Positions 1 through 8,611 are shown, numbered from the stretch's first letter. The stretch: 64,000 nt of DNA from Streptomyces lanatus (GCF_014655715.1 NZ_BNBM01000013.1:16555-80554), one strand, 5' to 3'. The notes: generated by a model from the letters alone, not told the origin. Numbers and translations are program-made.

Positions 1-2
1 TG

Positions 3-449
3 CATTACACCATCGCACCCACCAGGACCCACACATGCGTCAGCGTGCGCAGCGGCAAGGTCGTTGACGTCTTCCGCGCGTCGAACGCGGACGGCGCTGC
101 CGTGATCCAGTGGCCCGACAACGGCAAACCGAACCAGCAGTGGGCCTTCCAGTCCACGGGGGACGGCCACCACACCATCACCTGCGTCGGCAGCGGCAAG
201 GTGCTCGACGTGGCGGGGTCCTCGACGGCGGACGGCACGGCGGTCGTGCAGGCGACCGCCGACGGCCGGACGAGCCAGCAGTGGCAGCTGCGCCCGCAGA
301 CCGGGGGCGAGTTCGTCCTGGTCAACCGCAACAGCGGCAAGGTGCTCGATGTCAAGGCAGGCAGCACCGCCGACGGCGCCGCGCTGATCCAGTACCGCGA
401 CGTCGGCAGCTCCAACCAGCGATGGACCTTCCGCCGCGTCACCGGTTAG
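3..449 (+). CDS. Ricin B-type lectin domain protein, C-terminal part (5' end outside window)
   Basis: The reading frame is open from the first bases of the window, so this is the 3' end of a longer gene and its N-terminal domain is unknown. What is visible is one ricin-type beta-trefoil: three repeats, each with an SGKV(L/V)DV strand and a closing Q-x-W (NQQWAF, SQQWQL, NQRWTF). In Streptomyces such domains usually sit at the C-terminus of exported glycosidases and bind galactose-type polysaccharides. The next gene downstream (150 bases away, same strand) carries the same module. I therefore infer that the missing part is a secreted carbohydrate-active enzyme, but nothing here proves it. Confidence 0.85.
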   Translation, partial: HYTIAPTRTHTCVSVRSGKVVDVFRASNADGAAVIQWPDNGKPNQQWAFQSTGDGHHTITCVGSGKVLDVAGSSTADGTAVVQATADGRTSQQWQLRPQTGGEFVLVNRNSGKVLDVKAGSTADGAALIQYRDVGSSNQRWTFRRVTG

Positions 450-599
450 GTGACGCCGACCACGGCCTCGTTCGACGCCTTCACCAGCTCCTGTTGCTCT
501 TACTGCCCCCGCCGCGTCTCCCCCTGATCCCCGCCACCGCTCGCAGGCCCTCTGCCGCCCGGATTCCGCACCCCTTCAGCAGAAAGAGGACTTTTCACA

Positions 600-3485
600 G
601 TGGACCACTCCATGGATCGCAGGCGCTTCCTGACCACCGCCGCACTGGCCGCGGGAGCAACTGCCCTCCCCGGCGGCCTCCTCCCGGGGGAGGCCGCGGC
701 CGCCGTACCGCCGCAGATCACGGTTCCCGACCGCGGCATCTACGACACCTCCCCCGCCTCCTCCTGGACCGACGGCTTCCTCACCGGCAACGGCGAGTAC
801 GGAGCCATCATCCACGGAGCGGCCACGCTGGAGAAGGTGGTCTTCAACTACCACCGACTGGTGCTGCCGAACGGCACGCGCACCGTGAAGCCGCCCGTGA
901 TATCCGGGCGTCTGGAGGGCGTACGCGACAAGGCACTCGCCGGGGACTACTCCGGCGCCAACGCAGACTTCGCCTCCGGGTGGTCACTGCGCTGGACGCA
1001 GACGTACCACCCCGCGTACGAACTGCGCATCGACACCCCGGGCATGACCACGGTCAACGACTACGGCCGGGTCAATGACTTCCGCACCGGCGAGGTCAGC
1101 TCCAGCTGGACCGACCAGTACGGCACCTGGACCCGCAGAGCCTTCGTCTCCCGCGCCGACAACGTGATCGTCCACGAGCTGATCCCCGCCCCCGGCCGCA
1201 CGGTCGACACCACGCTGAGCGTCAACACCGCGCTCGACGGGCTGCCCACCAGCCTGAGCTTCGCCACCCGCGCCACCGTCAGCAACGGCAACGGCTACCT
1301 GAACCTGCGCGGCACCTACCCCTCCGGGAGAGGCGCCTTCGGCTATGAGGGCGTCACCCGGGTCGTCGCCTCCGGCCCGGGCGCCTCCGTCAGCGTCAGC
1401 GGCTCCACCCTCGTGGTGGCCAGGGCGACCAGAGTGGTCCTTCTGACCAAGCTGGACCGCTACGAGACCTCCACCGCGTGGGACTCCGAGCCGCTGCACG
1501 CCGAGTTGGCCGCGCTCGGCGCCGACTACGCGGCGCTGCGCTCCGCGCACACCGCCATCCACAGCGGGCTGTACGACCGCTCCCACCTCGACCTGGGAGT
1601 CTCCGACACCGACCGCAAGCTCTCGGTCAGCGAGCTGATAGCCCGCCAGAACGCGGACCGGAGCGCCATAGACCTCGCCCTGCTGGAGCGCCTCTACGAC
1701 TCCGGCCGCTACCTCTTCATCAGCTCCAGCGGCGTCCTGCCGCCCCGGCTCACCGGCATCTGGACGGGTTCCTGGAACGGTGCCTGGGCCGACGACTTCA
1801 CCACCGACGCCAACGTCAACCTCCAGGTCGCGGGCGGCAACATCCTCGACACCACCGACGTCATGAAGGGCTACTTCGACCTGGTCCTGGGCCAGCTCGA
1901 CGACTGGCGCACCAACGCCACCAACCTCTACGGCGCCCGCGGCTTCCTCGCCCCGTCCCGCACCGACGGGGAGTACGGCCACATGCTGCACTTCAACAAC
2001 GGCTCCTTCCCGGGCCACACCTGGACCGGCGGTGCCGACTGGCTGCTCTACCCGCTGCTGGAGTACTACGAGGTCACCGGCGACACCGACTTCTACCGGA
2101 ACAAGCTGGCGCCGGCCCTGATGGAACTGGCCCTGTTCTACGAGGACTTCCTCACCCGCACCGACTCGGCCGGCAAGGCGGTCTTCGTGCCGTCCTTCTC
2201 CATGGAGAACTCCCCCGGCAACACCGGCGTGTGCCTGTCGATCAACGCCACCGGCGACATCATGGCCGGCAAGCACGCCCTGCGGGCCGCCATCGACGCG
2301 GCCGACACCCTCGGTGTGGAACAGGGCAGCGGCCAGGGAGTCGCACGCTGGACCGCACTGCTGCGGAAGATCCCCGACTACCGCGTCAACGGCGACGGCG
2401 CGCTCGCCGAATGGTCCTGGCCGACCTTGACCGACCGCTACAACCACCGGCACATCCAGCACCTGTACGGCGCCTGGCCGCTGCACGAGATCAACCCCGA
2501 GGAGGAACCCTCGCTCGTCCGACCGGCGCTCAAGGCCCTGGAGAACCGCGGCGACCAGAACATCTCCGCCCACGGCAGCCTGCACCGCGCCCTGGCCGGC
2601 GCCCGGCTGAAGGACGGCGGCAAGGTCTACGACAACCTGAAGAAGATCATTGGCAACAACATGGTCTTCAAGTCGCTGATGACCTCCCACAACCCGAACC
2701 TCGACATCTTCAACGCCGACGCCGCGCACGCCCTGCCCGGCGTACTCGCCGAGGCACTGATCTACTCCCGCCCCGGCGTCCTGGAGATCCTCCCGGCCCT
2801 GCCCGAACAACTGCCCAAGGGCTCCATCACGGGCGTACGGGCACGCGGCCGCATCCGTATCCACACCTTCGGCTGGGACCTGTCCGCACGCACCGCCACC
2901 CTGTCCGTCACCTCCGCCGTCAACCAGGACGTCACACTCGTCAGCCGCCGGGGCATGACCGCAGTGACCACGTCGGCGGCCGTCGCCTCCTCCTCACTGG
3001 GCACCCACGCGCGTAAGGTCTCGCTGGTCGCCGGGCAGCGCACGGACATCACCGTGTCCCTGCTGAGCGGCTGGTTCCGGCTGGTCAACCGGCGTAGCGG
3101 CAAGGTCCTGGACGTCTCCGGCGCAGGCACTGCCGACGGCGGGAAGATCATCCAGTACACATCCTCGGGCGCTGTCAACCAGCAGTGGCGGTTCCTGCCC
3201 AACGCCGACGGCTCCTTCCGCCTCGCCGCCCGCCACAGCGGCAGAGTCCTCGACAACCCCGGCGGCTCAGGCCAGAGCGCCCAGCTCATCCAGTGGCAGG
3301 ACACGGGCGCCGACAACCAGCGGTGGAAGCTCGTCGACGCGGGCAACGGCTACCACCGGCTCGTCAACGTCCGCAATGGCTGGTGCGCGGACGTCGAAGG
3401 CGGATCGGCGGCCGACGGCGCCCGCGTCATCCAGTGGCCGGTCGGTACCGGCACCAACCAGCAGTGGCAGCTCGACGCCCTGTGA
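600..3485 (+). CDS. Tat-exported GH95 alpha-L-fucosidase/galactosidase with C-terminal ricin lectin
   Basis: A 961-residue secreted glycoside hydrolase. The GTG start has an AAAGAGGA ribosome site a few bases upstream; an in-frame ATG lies four codons in. The N-terminus MDRRRFLTTAALAAG is a twin-arginine signal ending near AEAAAA. The body matches family GH95: an N-V-N pair near residue 405 (the family's Asn pair that assists the water), SMENSP near residue 538 with the general-acid Glu, and LDIFNADAAH near 703. Residues about 823-961 form a ricin B trefoil with SGKVLDV and Q-x-W repeats. The likely role is outside the cell, removing terminal L-fucose or L-galactose from plant polysaccharides. 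The exact specificity cannot be read from sequence. Confidence 0.9.
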   Translation: MDHSMDRRRFLTTAALAAGATALPGGLLPGEAAAAVPPQITVPDRGIYDTSPASSWTDGFLTGNGEYGAIIHGAATLEKVVFNYHRLVLPNGTRTVKPPVISGRLEGVRDKALAGDYSGANADFASGWSLRWTQTYHPAYELRIDTPGMTTVNDYGRVNDFRTGEVSSSWTDQYGTWTRRAFVSRADNVIVHELIPAPGRTVDTTLSVNTALDGLPTSLSFATRATVSNGNGYLNLRGTYPSGRGAFGYEGVTRVVASGPGASVSVSGSTLVVARATRVVLLTKLDRYETSTAWDSEPLHAELAALGADYAALRSAHTAIHSGLYDRSHLDLGVSDTDRKLSVSELIARQNADRSAIDLALLERLYDSGRYLFISSSGVLPPRLTGIWTGSWNGAWADDFTTDANVNLQVAGGNILDTTDVMKGYFDLVLGQLDDWRTNATNLYGARGFLAPSRTDGEYGHMLHFNNGSFPGHTWTGGADWLLYPLLEYYEVTGDTDFYRNKLAPALMELALFYEDFLTRTDSAGKAVFVPSFSMENSPGNTGVCLSINATGDIMAGKHALRAAIDAADTLGVEQGSGQGVARWTALLRKIPDYRVNGDGALAEWSWPTLTDRYNHRHIQHLYGAWPLHEINPEEEPSLVRPALKALENRGDQNISAHGSLHRALAGARLKDGGKVYDNLKKIIGNNMVFKSLMTSHNPNLDIFNADAAHALPGVLAEALIYSRPGVLEILPALPEQLPKGSITGVRARGRIRIHTFGWDLSARTATLSVTSAVNQDVTLVSRRGMTAVTTSAAVASSSLGTHARKVSLVAGQRTDITVSLLSGWFRLVNRRSGKVLDVSGAGTADGGKIIQYTSSGAVNQQWRFLPNADGSFRLAARHSGRVLDNPGGSGQSAQLIQWQDTGADNQRWKLVDAGNGYHRLVNVRNGWCADVEGGSAADGARVIQWPVGTGTNQQWQLDAL

Positions 3486-3494
3486 CGGAACGGC

Positions 3495-3520
3495 GCGGTG
3501 CGGCTCCCCAGCCGCACCGC
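3495..3520 (+). terminator. Hairpin terminator after the GH95 gene
   Basis: An 11-bp perfect stem (GCGGTGCGGCT / AGCCGCACCGC) with a CCCC loop starts 10 bases after the stop codon. There is no T-tract, which is common for streptomycete terminators. Confidence 0.7.
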
Positions 3521-3663
3521 GGCGGGCTGGTGGCAGGGGCGACCGTCGGCGCGAGTGACCTGAACCGCCGCGGCGGCCGGGATGGTGGGCGTCTCCCCAC
3601 GTCTGCCGCGGCGGCGCGCGGGCCGGGAGGGGCCGGGCTCACCACAGCGGCTGTCTTCCTCCT

Positions 3664-3932
3664 TCACGCCGGCCCGTCGGGGTCACTCTCCGACGGCATC
3701 GCTGGCAGACCGTCTTCGAGGGCCCGCCGAGCTTCTGCGAGCTGTGACTCGGCTTGTTGCAGGGCAGTGATCAGCTTCGGGAGTCCTGTGCCTGCAGCCG
3801 GATCGCCATCGGCACCATCGGTGTATGTCTCGAGGGTGCGTGCCAGCCGGAGGAGGGCGTCCCGGGCCGCTCGTTGTTCGTCCGCTTCGAGATGTTCCGA
3901 GCATCGAGGTGGGCACAGGCGCGAGTGAACAT
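3664..3932 (-). pseudogene. Small conserved-type protein, broken by a one-base frameshift
   Basis: Read on the minus strand, ATG at 3932 gives MFTRACAHLDA. The next frame then continues SEHLEADEQRAARDALLRL and runs through an acidic helical protein to a stop at 3664. The two halves join perfectly if one base is restored near 3900 (GCT-TCG instead of GCTCG), giving about 89 residues, mostly helix, with no membrane segment. The long frame has no usable start of its own. It could be a genuine 1-base deletion or an assembly error. The family is not recognised. The remainder of the 3486-3983 gap holds only the GH95 terminator. Confidence 0.55.
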
Positions 3933-3983
3933 GTAGTTGCGACGGTCTGTGACCGCTGGAGAGACCTGTCCGCGTTTTTCGTT

Positions 3984-4799
3984 TCAGGTCGCCTGCCTGG
4001 CCAGCCTGTGCAGGGCCCGCACGGCAGGTGATCCGGGGTCGGCTGTGATCAGGACGACTTCCTGGTCATCCTCGGGCACGAGCAGGACGTCGCAGTTCAA
4101 CCGCAGCGTGCCGGCTTCGGGGTGGTCCAGGGTCTTGGTGCGGTGCCCGGGTGCGTGGACCGGACGTGTCTGCCAGATCTGCCGGAACTCCTCACTGCCG
4201 GCGTGCAGTTCGGCCAGCAGGGCGGTCACCTGCGGGTCGTGCGGGTAGCGGTCGGCGGCCCGGCGCAGCCGCGCCACCACGATGTGCCCGAACTCCTCGG
4301 CGCTGGAGCTGTCGTACAGCTGTCCCTGGCTCAGGAAGCGGCGCCGGGCCAGGTTCGTTGTCCCGCATGCGAGGTCGCCGCCGAGCAGTGCCTGGGCCAG
4401 GGGGTTCCAGGCGACGACGCCGTACGCCGCGTCGGTGACGATGGCAGCGGTCTCCGGCAACCGCTCCAGCATCCGGGCCACGTGCGGGCGTACCCGCCGC
4501 ACGGCGCTGACGCCGGGCGGCACGCTTGATCCCGCCAGGTGGAACAGGTGGCTGCGCTCGGCCGGCGTGAGTCGCAGGACCTGGGCCAGCGCGTCCAGGA
4601 TCCGGGGCGATGGCCGCGGCCCCCGGGCCTGCTCCAGCCGCGTGTAGTAGTCGACCGACATGTGGGCGAGTTCCGCCACCTCCTCGCGGCGCAGGCCCGG
4701 CGTACGGCGGGCGGTGCCCGTCGTCATCAGTCCGGCCTCGTGCGGACGCAGGCCCGCCCGACGGTCCCGCAGGAAGCGGGCCAGCTCCTGCCGCGCCAT
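3984..4799 (-). CDS. XRE-family regulator with MmyB-type ligand-binding domain
   Basis: A 271-residue regulator. The chosen ATG at 4799 follows a strong GGGAGGAGGTGGC; an upstream GTG at 4814 would lie inside that ribosome site. Residues about 5-70 are a helix-turn-helix (LRREEVAELAHMSVDYYTRLEQARG). Residues about 95-260 match the MmyB-like ligand-binding domain (AYGVVAWNPLAQALLGG is its signature). These proteins typically repress or activate a neighbouring redox enzyme gene in response to a hydrophobic ligand. Here the divergent short-chain dehydrogenase starts only 71 bases away, so it is the obvious target. Confidence 0.88.
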   Translation of the reverse strand: MARQELARFLRDRRAGLRPHEAGLMTTGTARRTPGLRREEVAELAHMSVDYYTRLEQARGPRPSPRILDALAQVLRLTPAERSHLFHLAGSSVPPGVSAVRRVRPHVARMLERLPETAAIVTDAAYGVVAWNPLAQALLGGDLACGTTNLARRRFLSQGQLYDSSSAEEFGHIVVARLRRAADRYPHDPQVTALLAELHAGSEEFRQIWQTRPVHAPGHRTKTLDHPEAGTLRLNCDVLLVPEDDQEVVLITADPGSPAVRALHRLARQAT

Positions 4800-4870
4800 G
4801 CCACCTCCTCCCACTGCCTGGTACAGACTGTCCCTGGCAGGGCGCCCACCGCCAGGGGACCGTAGTTTCC

Positions 4871-5587
4871 ATGAACGATCGCATAGCTCTGGTCACCGGT
4901 GCCAACAAGGGCATCGGCAAGCACATAGCCCGGCTGCTCGCTGCCGAGGGCCTCACCGTGTACGTGGGCGCCCGCGACCTGAGGCGCGGACAGCGGGCCG
5001 TTGAGGAGATCGGTGCCGGCGCCCGGCTGCTGGTCCTCGATGTGACGGATCCGGACGGCATCGCACGAGCCGCGGCTCAGGTGGAACGCCTGGACGTGCT
5101 GGTCAACAACGCCGGCATCTCACCGTCACTCGCCTCGCCGGCCGTCACCCTCGTCGAGGAATACCGACGCACGTACGAGACCAACGTGCTCGGGGTGGTG
5201 GCGGTGACCAACGCCTTCCTGCCCGCCCTGGGCCGGTCCCCGCATCCGCGCATCGTCAACGTCTCCAGTGGCACCGCGTCGCTGACCTGGAGCACAAACC
5301 CCAACCCCCAATTCACTCCGGGAAGCGGTGGCGCTGCCGCCTACCGGTCGTCCAAGGCGGCCCTCAACGCCCTCACCGTCTTCTACGCCCAGACGCTGGC
5401 CGAGGACGGCTTCAAGGTCAACTCGCTCGCCCCCGGCCTGCGGGCCACCGATCTCAACCCCCGGGCCGCCGCTGCCGGCGGCGACCCGGCCGAGGCAGCG
5501 CAGGGTGCCCTCCGCCTGGCCCTGCTGCCGGACGACGGCCCCACCGGTGGCTTCTTCTCCTGGGACGGGACGCCCGTGCCCTGGTGA
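4871..5587 (+). CDS. Short-chain dehydrogenase/reductase (SDR)
   Basis: A 238-residue NAD(P)-dependent oxidoreductase of the classical SDR fold. It has the TGANKGIG cofactor-binding loop at residues 9-16, NNAG near 80, Ser in NVSSG, and the catalytic Tyr-x-x-x-Lys in AAYRSSKAA near 157. ATG at 4871 is chosen because the Rossmann strand begins right after it and AGGGGA lies upstream. The open frame continues upstream but only opposite the regulator gene. It is probably controlled by the divergent XRE/MmyB regulator. The substrate is unknown; similar gene pairs are usually annotated as carbonyl or quinone reductases. Confidence 0.88.
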   Translation: MNDRIALVTGANKGIGKHIARLLAAEGLTVYVGARDLRRGQRAVEEIGAGARLLVLDVTDPDGIARAAAQVERLDVLVNNAGISPSLASPAVTLVEEYRRTYETNVLGVVAVTNAFLPALGRSPHPRIVNVSSGTASLTWSTNPNPQFTPGSGGAAAYRSSKAALNALTVFYAQTLAEDGFKVNSLAPGLRATDLNPRAAAAGGDPAEAAQGALRLALLPDDGPTGGFFSWDGTPVPW

Positions 5588-5598
5588 TTGGTGATCAG

Positions 5599-6142
5599 TC
5601 ATGGGCGGCGTCGGGGACGGGTGTCCCAGCGGTGGGTCGTCCATGCCTGGCGGATCAGGCTACGTACGGTGATGACGGCGTCGGCGAGGTCGAAGAGGGC
5701 GTCGATGACGGTGGCACGGCGCTCGTAGCAGCGGGCGAGGCGGTGGAAGGCGTTCTGCCAGGCATGGGTGCGCTCCACGTGCCACCTCCGACTTGCCTGG
5801 ATCCAGGTGGACGGTGATGTCGTCGGGTAACGGTCCGAGGTCCTCCAGGCGGTCCAGGGGCGGGGCGAGCAGCGGGGAGTCGTGGCGGTTGGCCCCGACC
5901 AGGACACGGCCCAGTGGAATGCCGTAACCGTCCGTCATGCCGGAGCGTTTCAGGCCCTGTTTGCCGCGGTCGACCGGGGAACGCCCGGCCACCTCGCCGC
6001 CGCCGGCAAGAGTCCTGCCACAGCTGCCCACAGACAGCCACACCGTGGAATCGCCAACCGCACCGGCCTGAGCCATCCAGCCGTTCGGACGCCTCCCGGC
6101 AAACAGATGGAAGACAGTGAGAATTACCCGACCGCCTTCCAT
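5599..6142 (-). pseudogene. Degenerate IS5-type transposase remnant
   Basis: Two minus-strand frames together resemble the C-terminal half of an IS5-family DDE transposase. The upstream piece contains GRSPVDRGKQGLKRSGMTDG and the LVGANRHDSPLL block. At about 5795-5806 the frame changes and continues with RRWHVERTHAWQNAFHRL, the region carrying the conserved Glu and the C-terminal helix, ending at 5599. About 35-40 residues expected between the blocks are missing, and so is the N-terminal domain. This is therefore a dead element with an internal deletion and a 5' truncation. It fills the whole 5588-6176 gap; I see no terminal inverted repeats. Confidence 0.75.
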
Positions 6143-6176
6143 CCTGCGGCCACCAACGCTGACACGTTTCCGCAGG

Positions 6177-7142
6177 TCAGCGCACCCTCCCCCGCGGCTT
6201 CAACGGCACCGCCGGCAGTTCCGGAGCAGGCAGCGGGTCACCGTCGTACCCCTTCACCTCCCCGAACCGCCGCCCCGCCATCCAGTCCTCCCGCGCCTGG
6301 ACGATCTCCTCCTGCGTGCGCCCGATCCAGTTCCAGAACATGACCAGTTCCTCCTCGAACGGCTCACCGCCGAGGAGCATCAGGTCGGCGTCCGACTCGG
6401 CGCGCAGCGGGAGTTCGGTGCGGCCGCAGCCGAGGTAGAGCATGGAGCCGGGCAGGACCGGTACGCCGTCCACGTGGGCCTCGCCGGACATGGACAGGAC
6501 GGCGTACTCGAAGTCCGGTTCCAGCGGGAGGCGTACGTCGGCGCCGTGTGACAGGGCGAGGTCCGCGCCGACGATCGGGGTGTACGTCGTGCCGGGTGAC
6601 GACGCCCCGTCGATGCCGCCCAGGATCAGCGTGGCCCGCAGCCCCGGCGCCATGACGACCGGCAGTTCGGCGTGGTGTTCGAAGTGCGGGTCGGTATGGC
6701 GGTGGGCGTCCGGGAGGGCGACCCACAGCTGGGCGCCGTGCAGCAGGCGGGCGTGCGACTTCGGGCTCTCCTCGGAGTGGCTGATCGCCCGGCCGGAGGT
6801 CATCAGGCCCAGCTCGCGCGGGTGGATCGTCTGGAGGCTGCCCGTGGAGTCGCGGTGCAGCACCTCGCCCTCGTGCAGCCAGCTCACCGTCTGCAGGCCC
6901 ATGTGCGGGTGCGGCGGCACCTGCATGCCGGGCTCGTCGGCGATGTCGTCGGGACCGTAGTGATCGACGAAGCACCAGGCGCCGACCATGCGCCGGCCCA
7001 GGTTGGGCAGCAGGCGGCGGACCTCGGTGGATTCGCCGAGCTTGACCCGGCGAGGGCTGAGGAGTTCGCGTACGGGCTCCGCCACGACAAAGCCGCGGCC
7101 GCCGCAGACGGCGGGAACCGCCTCGCGATCAAGATTGCTCAT
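6177..7142 (-). CDS. Pirin family protein
   Basis: A 321-residue bicupin. ATG at 7142 is preferred to the TTG nine bases upstream because it gives the usual pirin N-terminus. The metal-binding histidines are visible in PPHPHMGLQTVSWL and in the ISHSEES block. A pirin C-terminal domain follows, with EPFEEELVMFWNWIGRT. Bacterial pirins are iron cupins; some have quercetinase activity and others bind regulatory partners. It is divergent from a MarR gene across 113 bases that contain a tandem repeat, so co-regulation by that MarR is likely. Confidence 0.9.
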   Translation of the reverse strand: MSNLDREAVPAVCGGRGFVVAEPVRELLSPRRVKLGESTEVRRLLPNLGRRMVGAWCFVDHYGPDDIADEPGMQVPPHPHMGLQTVSWLHEGEVLHRDSTGSLQTIHPRELGLMTSGRAISHSEESPKSHARLLHGAQLWVALPDAHRHTDPHFEHHAELPVVMAPGLRATLILGGIDGASSPGTTYTPIVGADLALSHGADVRLPLEPDFEYAVLSMSGEAHVDGVPVLPGSMLYLGCGRTELPLRAESDADLMLLGGEPFEEELVMFWNWIGRTQEEIVQAREDWMAGRRFGEVKGYDGDPLPAPELPAVPLKPRGRVR

Positions 7143-7215
7143 GTCGCCCAACCTAGCCCCGCCGGGGCCGCCTCGTCAGTCCGTACCCCGCGGCTGGCTC
7201 GATGCGTTCGAGAAA

Positions 7216-7245
7216 TAGTAGCCATGTACATAGTCGCCATGTATG
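7216..7245. promoter_or_regulatory. Tandem 15-bp repeat, putative MarR operator
   Basis: Two head-to-tail copies, TAGTAGCCATGTACA and TAGTCGCCATGTATG (12 of 15 identical), fill the centre of the pirin/marR divergent promoter region. Each contains the half-palindrome CATGTA. This is an AT-rich island in a GC-rich region and ends 10 bases before the marR ATG, a typical place for autorepression. Confidence 0.5.
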
Positions 7246-7255
7246 GTATTTCGTC

Positions 7256-7732
7256 ATGAGCAAGGATTCCGAGAACGCCTCCCCCGGGTTCCTCGTATGG
7301 CGCCTTTCGACGAAGTGGCGGGTCGCCGTCGACCGAGCCGTCACCCCGCTGGGGCTGACCCACGCGCAGTACGCGCTGCTGGCCTCGCTGTACGGCATGC
7401 AGCGCCACGGCGAGCGCCCCAGCCAGCGACGCCTCGCCGACCACACCGGGCTCGAACCGCTGTACGTCTCCAAACTGGCGCGAACCCTGGAGACCGCCGG
7501 CCTCATCGAGCGCACCCGGGATCCCCGCGACCCGCGCGCGGTGCAGCTCGCGCTGACCGAGCAGGGGCGTGAGCGGACGAGGCAGGCGATCAAGGTCGTC
7601 CAGGGGCTTCTGCAGCAGTTCCTGGAGCCGCTCGGCGGGCTGGACAGCGCGCGCACCCGGGAGTTCACGCGTGATCTGGCGATCCTGCTCGACGTACCCC
7701 TCGACCCGTCCGCCGCCAAGGAGCAGTCATGA
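7256..7732 (+). CDS. MarR-family transcriptional regulator
   Basis: A 158-residue winged-helix regulator starting at ATG 7256, immediately after the tandem repeat. The DNA-binding segment is RPSQRRLADHTGLEPLYVSKLARTLE (residues about 58-83), followed by the wing IERTRDPRDPRAVQLALT. The length is normal for the family. The stop overlaps the next start (ATGA), so it is translationally coupled to a second MarR-like gene. It probably represses itself and the divergent pirin gene. The effector is unknown, but pirin-linked MarR proteins usually sense phenolic or oxidising compounds. Confidence 0.9.
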   Translation: MSKDSENASPGFLVWRLSTKWRVAVDRAVTPLGLTHAQYALLASLYGMQRHGERPSQRRLADHTGLEPLYVSKLARTLETAGLIERTRDPRDPRAVQLALTEQGRERTRQAIKVVQGLLQQFLEPLGGLDSARTREFTRDLAILLDVPLDPSAAKEQS

Positions 7733-8208
7733 CCACCAGCACGACCACCGGTACTCCCACCCCCACTCCTCCGCTCAATCCCCGCGTCATCGCCCTGGCC
7801 CACTACGCCAGCCGTGCGCTTCTGGAGCATGTGCTCTCTCGCCACGACGTGACCTTCCAGCAGTCCGTCACCCTCCGGCTGGCCGCCGTCGCCGAGGGGC
7901 CGGTGGAGCGGGAGCGCATCGTCGACGGTGTGACCGGCGCGTTGAAGATTTCGGCGGCGGAAGCGGGCTCCGTCGTCGATGAGCTGGTCGCCGCGGAACT
8001 TCTGGCCGCTCGGGGGCCGGCGCAGGTGCGGATCACGGACGCCGGGCGGGAGTTGTACGAGCGGACTTCCGCCGAGACCGCACCGATCACCGCCCGGATC
8101 TACGCAGGTATCCCCGCGGACGATCTCGCCGCCGCCGGACGGGTACTGACCCTCATCACCGAGCGGGCCGACGCCGAGTTCGCGGCTCTGGGCGCGCTCC
8201 ACGAGTAG
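7729..8208 (+). CDS. MarR-like winged-helix protein, second of a tandem pair
   Basis: A 159-residue protein whose ATG overlaps the stop of the preceding MarR gene. After a Thr/Pro-rich start it has a MarR-like helical core (ISAAEAGSVVDELVAAELLAA, then VRITDAGRELYE as the wing). The fit is weaker than for the upstream protein and I do not see a strong recognition helix. Overlap and strand show co-expression. It may form a heterodimer with, or antagonise, its neighbour, but that is inference. Confidence 0.75.
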   Translation: MTTSTTTGTPTPTPPLNPRVIALAHYASRALLEHVLSRHDVTFQQSVTLRLAAVAEGPVERERIVDGVTGALKISAAEAGSVVDELVAAELLAARGPAQVRITDAGRELYERTSAETAPITARIYAGIPADDLAAAGRVLTLITERADAEFAALGALHE

Positions 8209-8209
8209 T

Positions 8210-8235
8210 GGAATATTGAACCACTCTTCTCCGTT
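8210..8235 (+). promoter_or_regulatory. SigR-type promoter for the TPR gene (GGAAT-N18-GTT)
   Basis: GGAAT at 8210-8214, exactly 18 bases, then GTT at 8233-8235. This is the published SigR (thiol-oxidative stress ECF sigma) consensus. Transcription would start near 8240, just upstream of the AAGGAGGT ribosome site at 8246-8253. Confidence 0.65.
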
Positions 8236-8257
8236 GAGGGCGGCGAAGGAGGTCAGA

Positions 8258-8599
8258 GTGGAGACGATGTACTACGACCACGGAACACCGGCCGAGCGCT
8301 GGGAGCGCGCGCAGCTGTTCTTCGACGCCAAGGACTACGCGGGTGCCGCGCGCGTCCTCGGCAAGCTGGTCGAGGAGGTGCCGGAGCAGACCGGGCCGCG
8401 GCTGCTGCTGGCGCGCTCCTACTACCACTCGGCCCAACTGGGGCGCGCGGAGGGCGAGTTGCGCGTCATCGTCGAGCGCGACCCGGTCGAGCAGTACGCC
8501 CGGCTGATGCTGGGCCGCACCCTGCAGCGGCAGGGACGGCACGAGGAGGCCGAGCCGCACATGCGCCTCGCCTCGGCGCTGGCGGGCGACTTCGAGTAG
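8258..8599 (+). CDS. Small tetratricopeptide-repeat protein
   Basis: A 113-residue cytoplasmic protein made of about three TPR helical hairpins (RAQLFFDAKDYAGAARVLGKL, then LARSYYHSAQLGRAEGELR, then YARLMLGRTLQRQGRHEEAE). The GTG at 8258 follows AAGGAGGT; an ATG three codons later is the alternative. TPR proteins hold partner proteins and no enzyme activity is expected. The gene stands alone between a SigR-type promoter and a strong terminator, so it should be a single-gene transcript induced by thiol oxidation. The partner is unknown. Confidence 0.88.
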   Translation: METMYYDHGTPAERWERAQLFFDAKDYAGAARVLGKLVEEVPEQTGPRLLLARSYYHSAQLGRAEGELRVIVERDPVEQYARLMLGRTLQRQGRHEEAEPHMRLASALAGDFE

Positions 8600-8611
8600 C
8601 CGTGAAGCATG

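Noticed and set aside
984..2864. 626-residue minus-strand open frame opposite the GH95 gene
   Set aside because: It is the complement of a well-supported gene; its composition (Gly, Val, Asp rich, no motifs) is typical of antisense frames in high-GC DNA.
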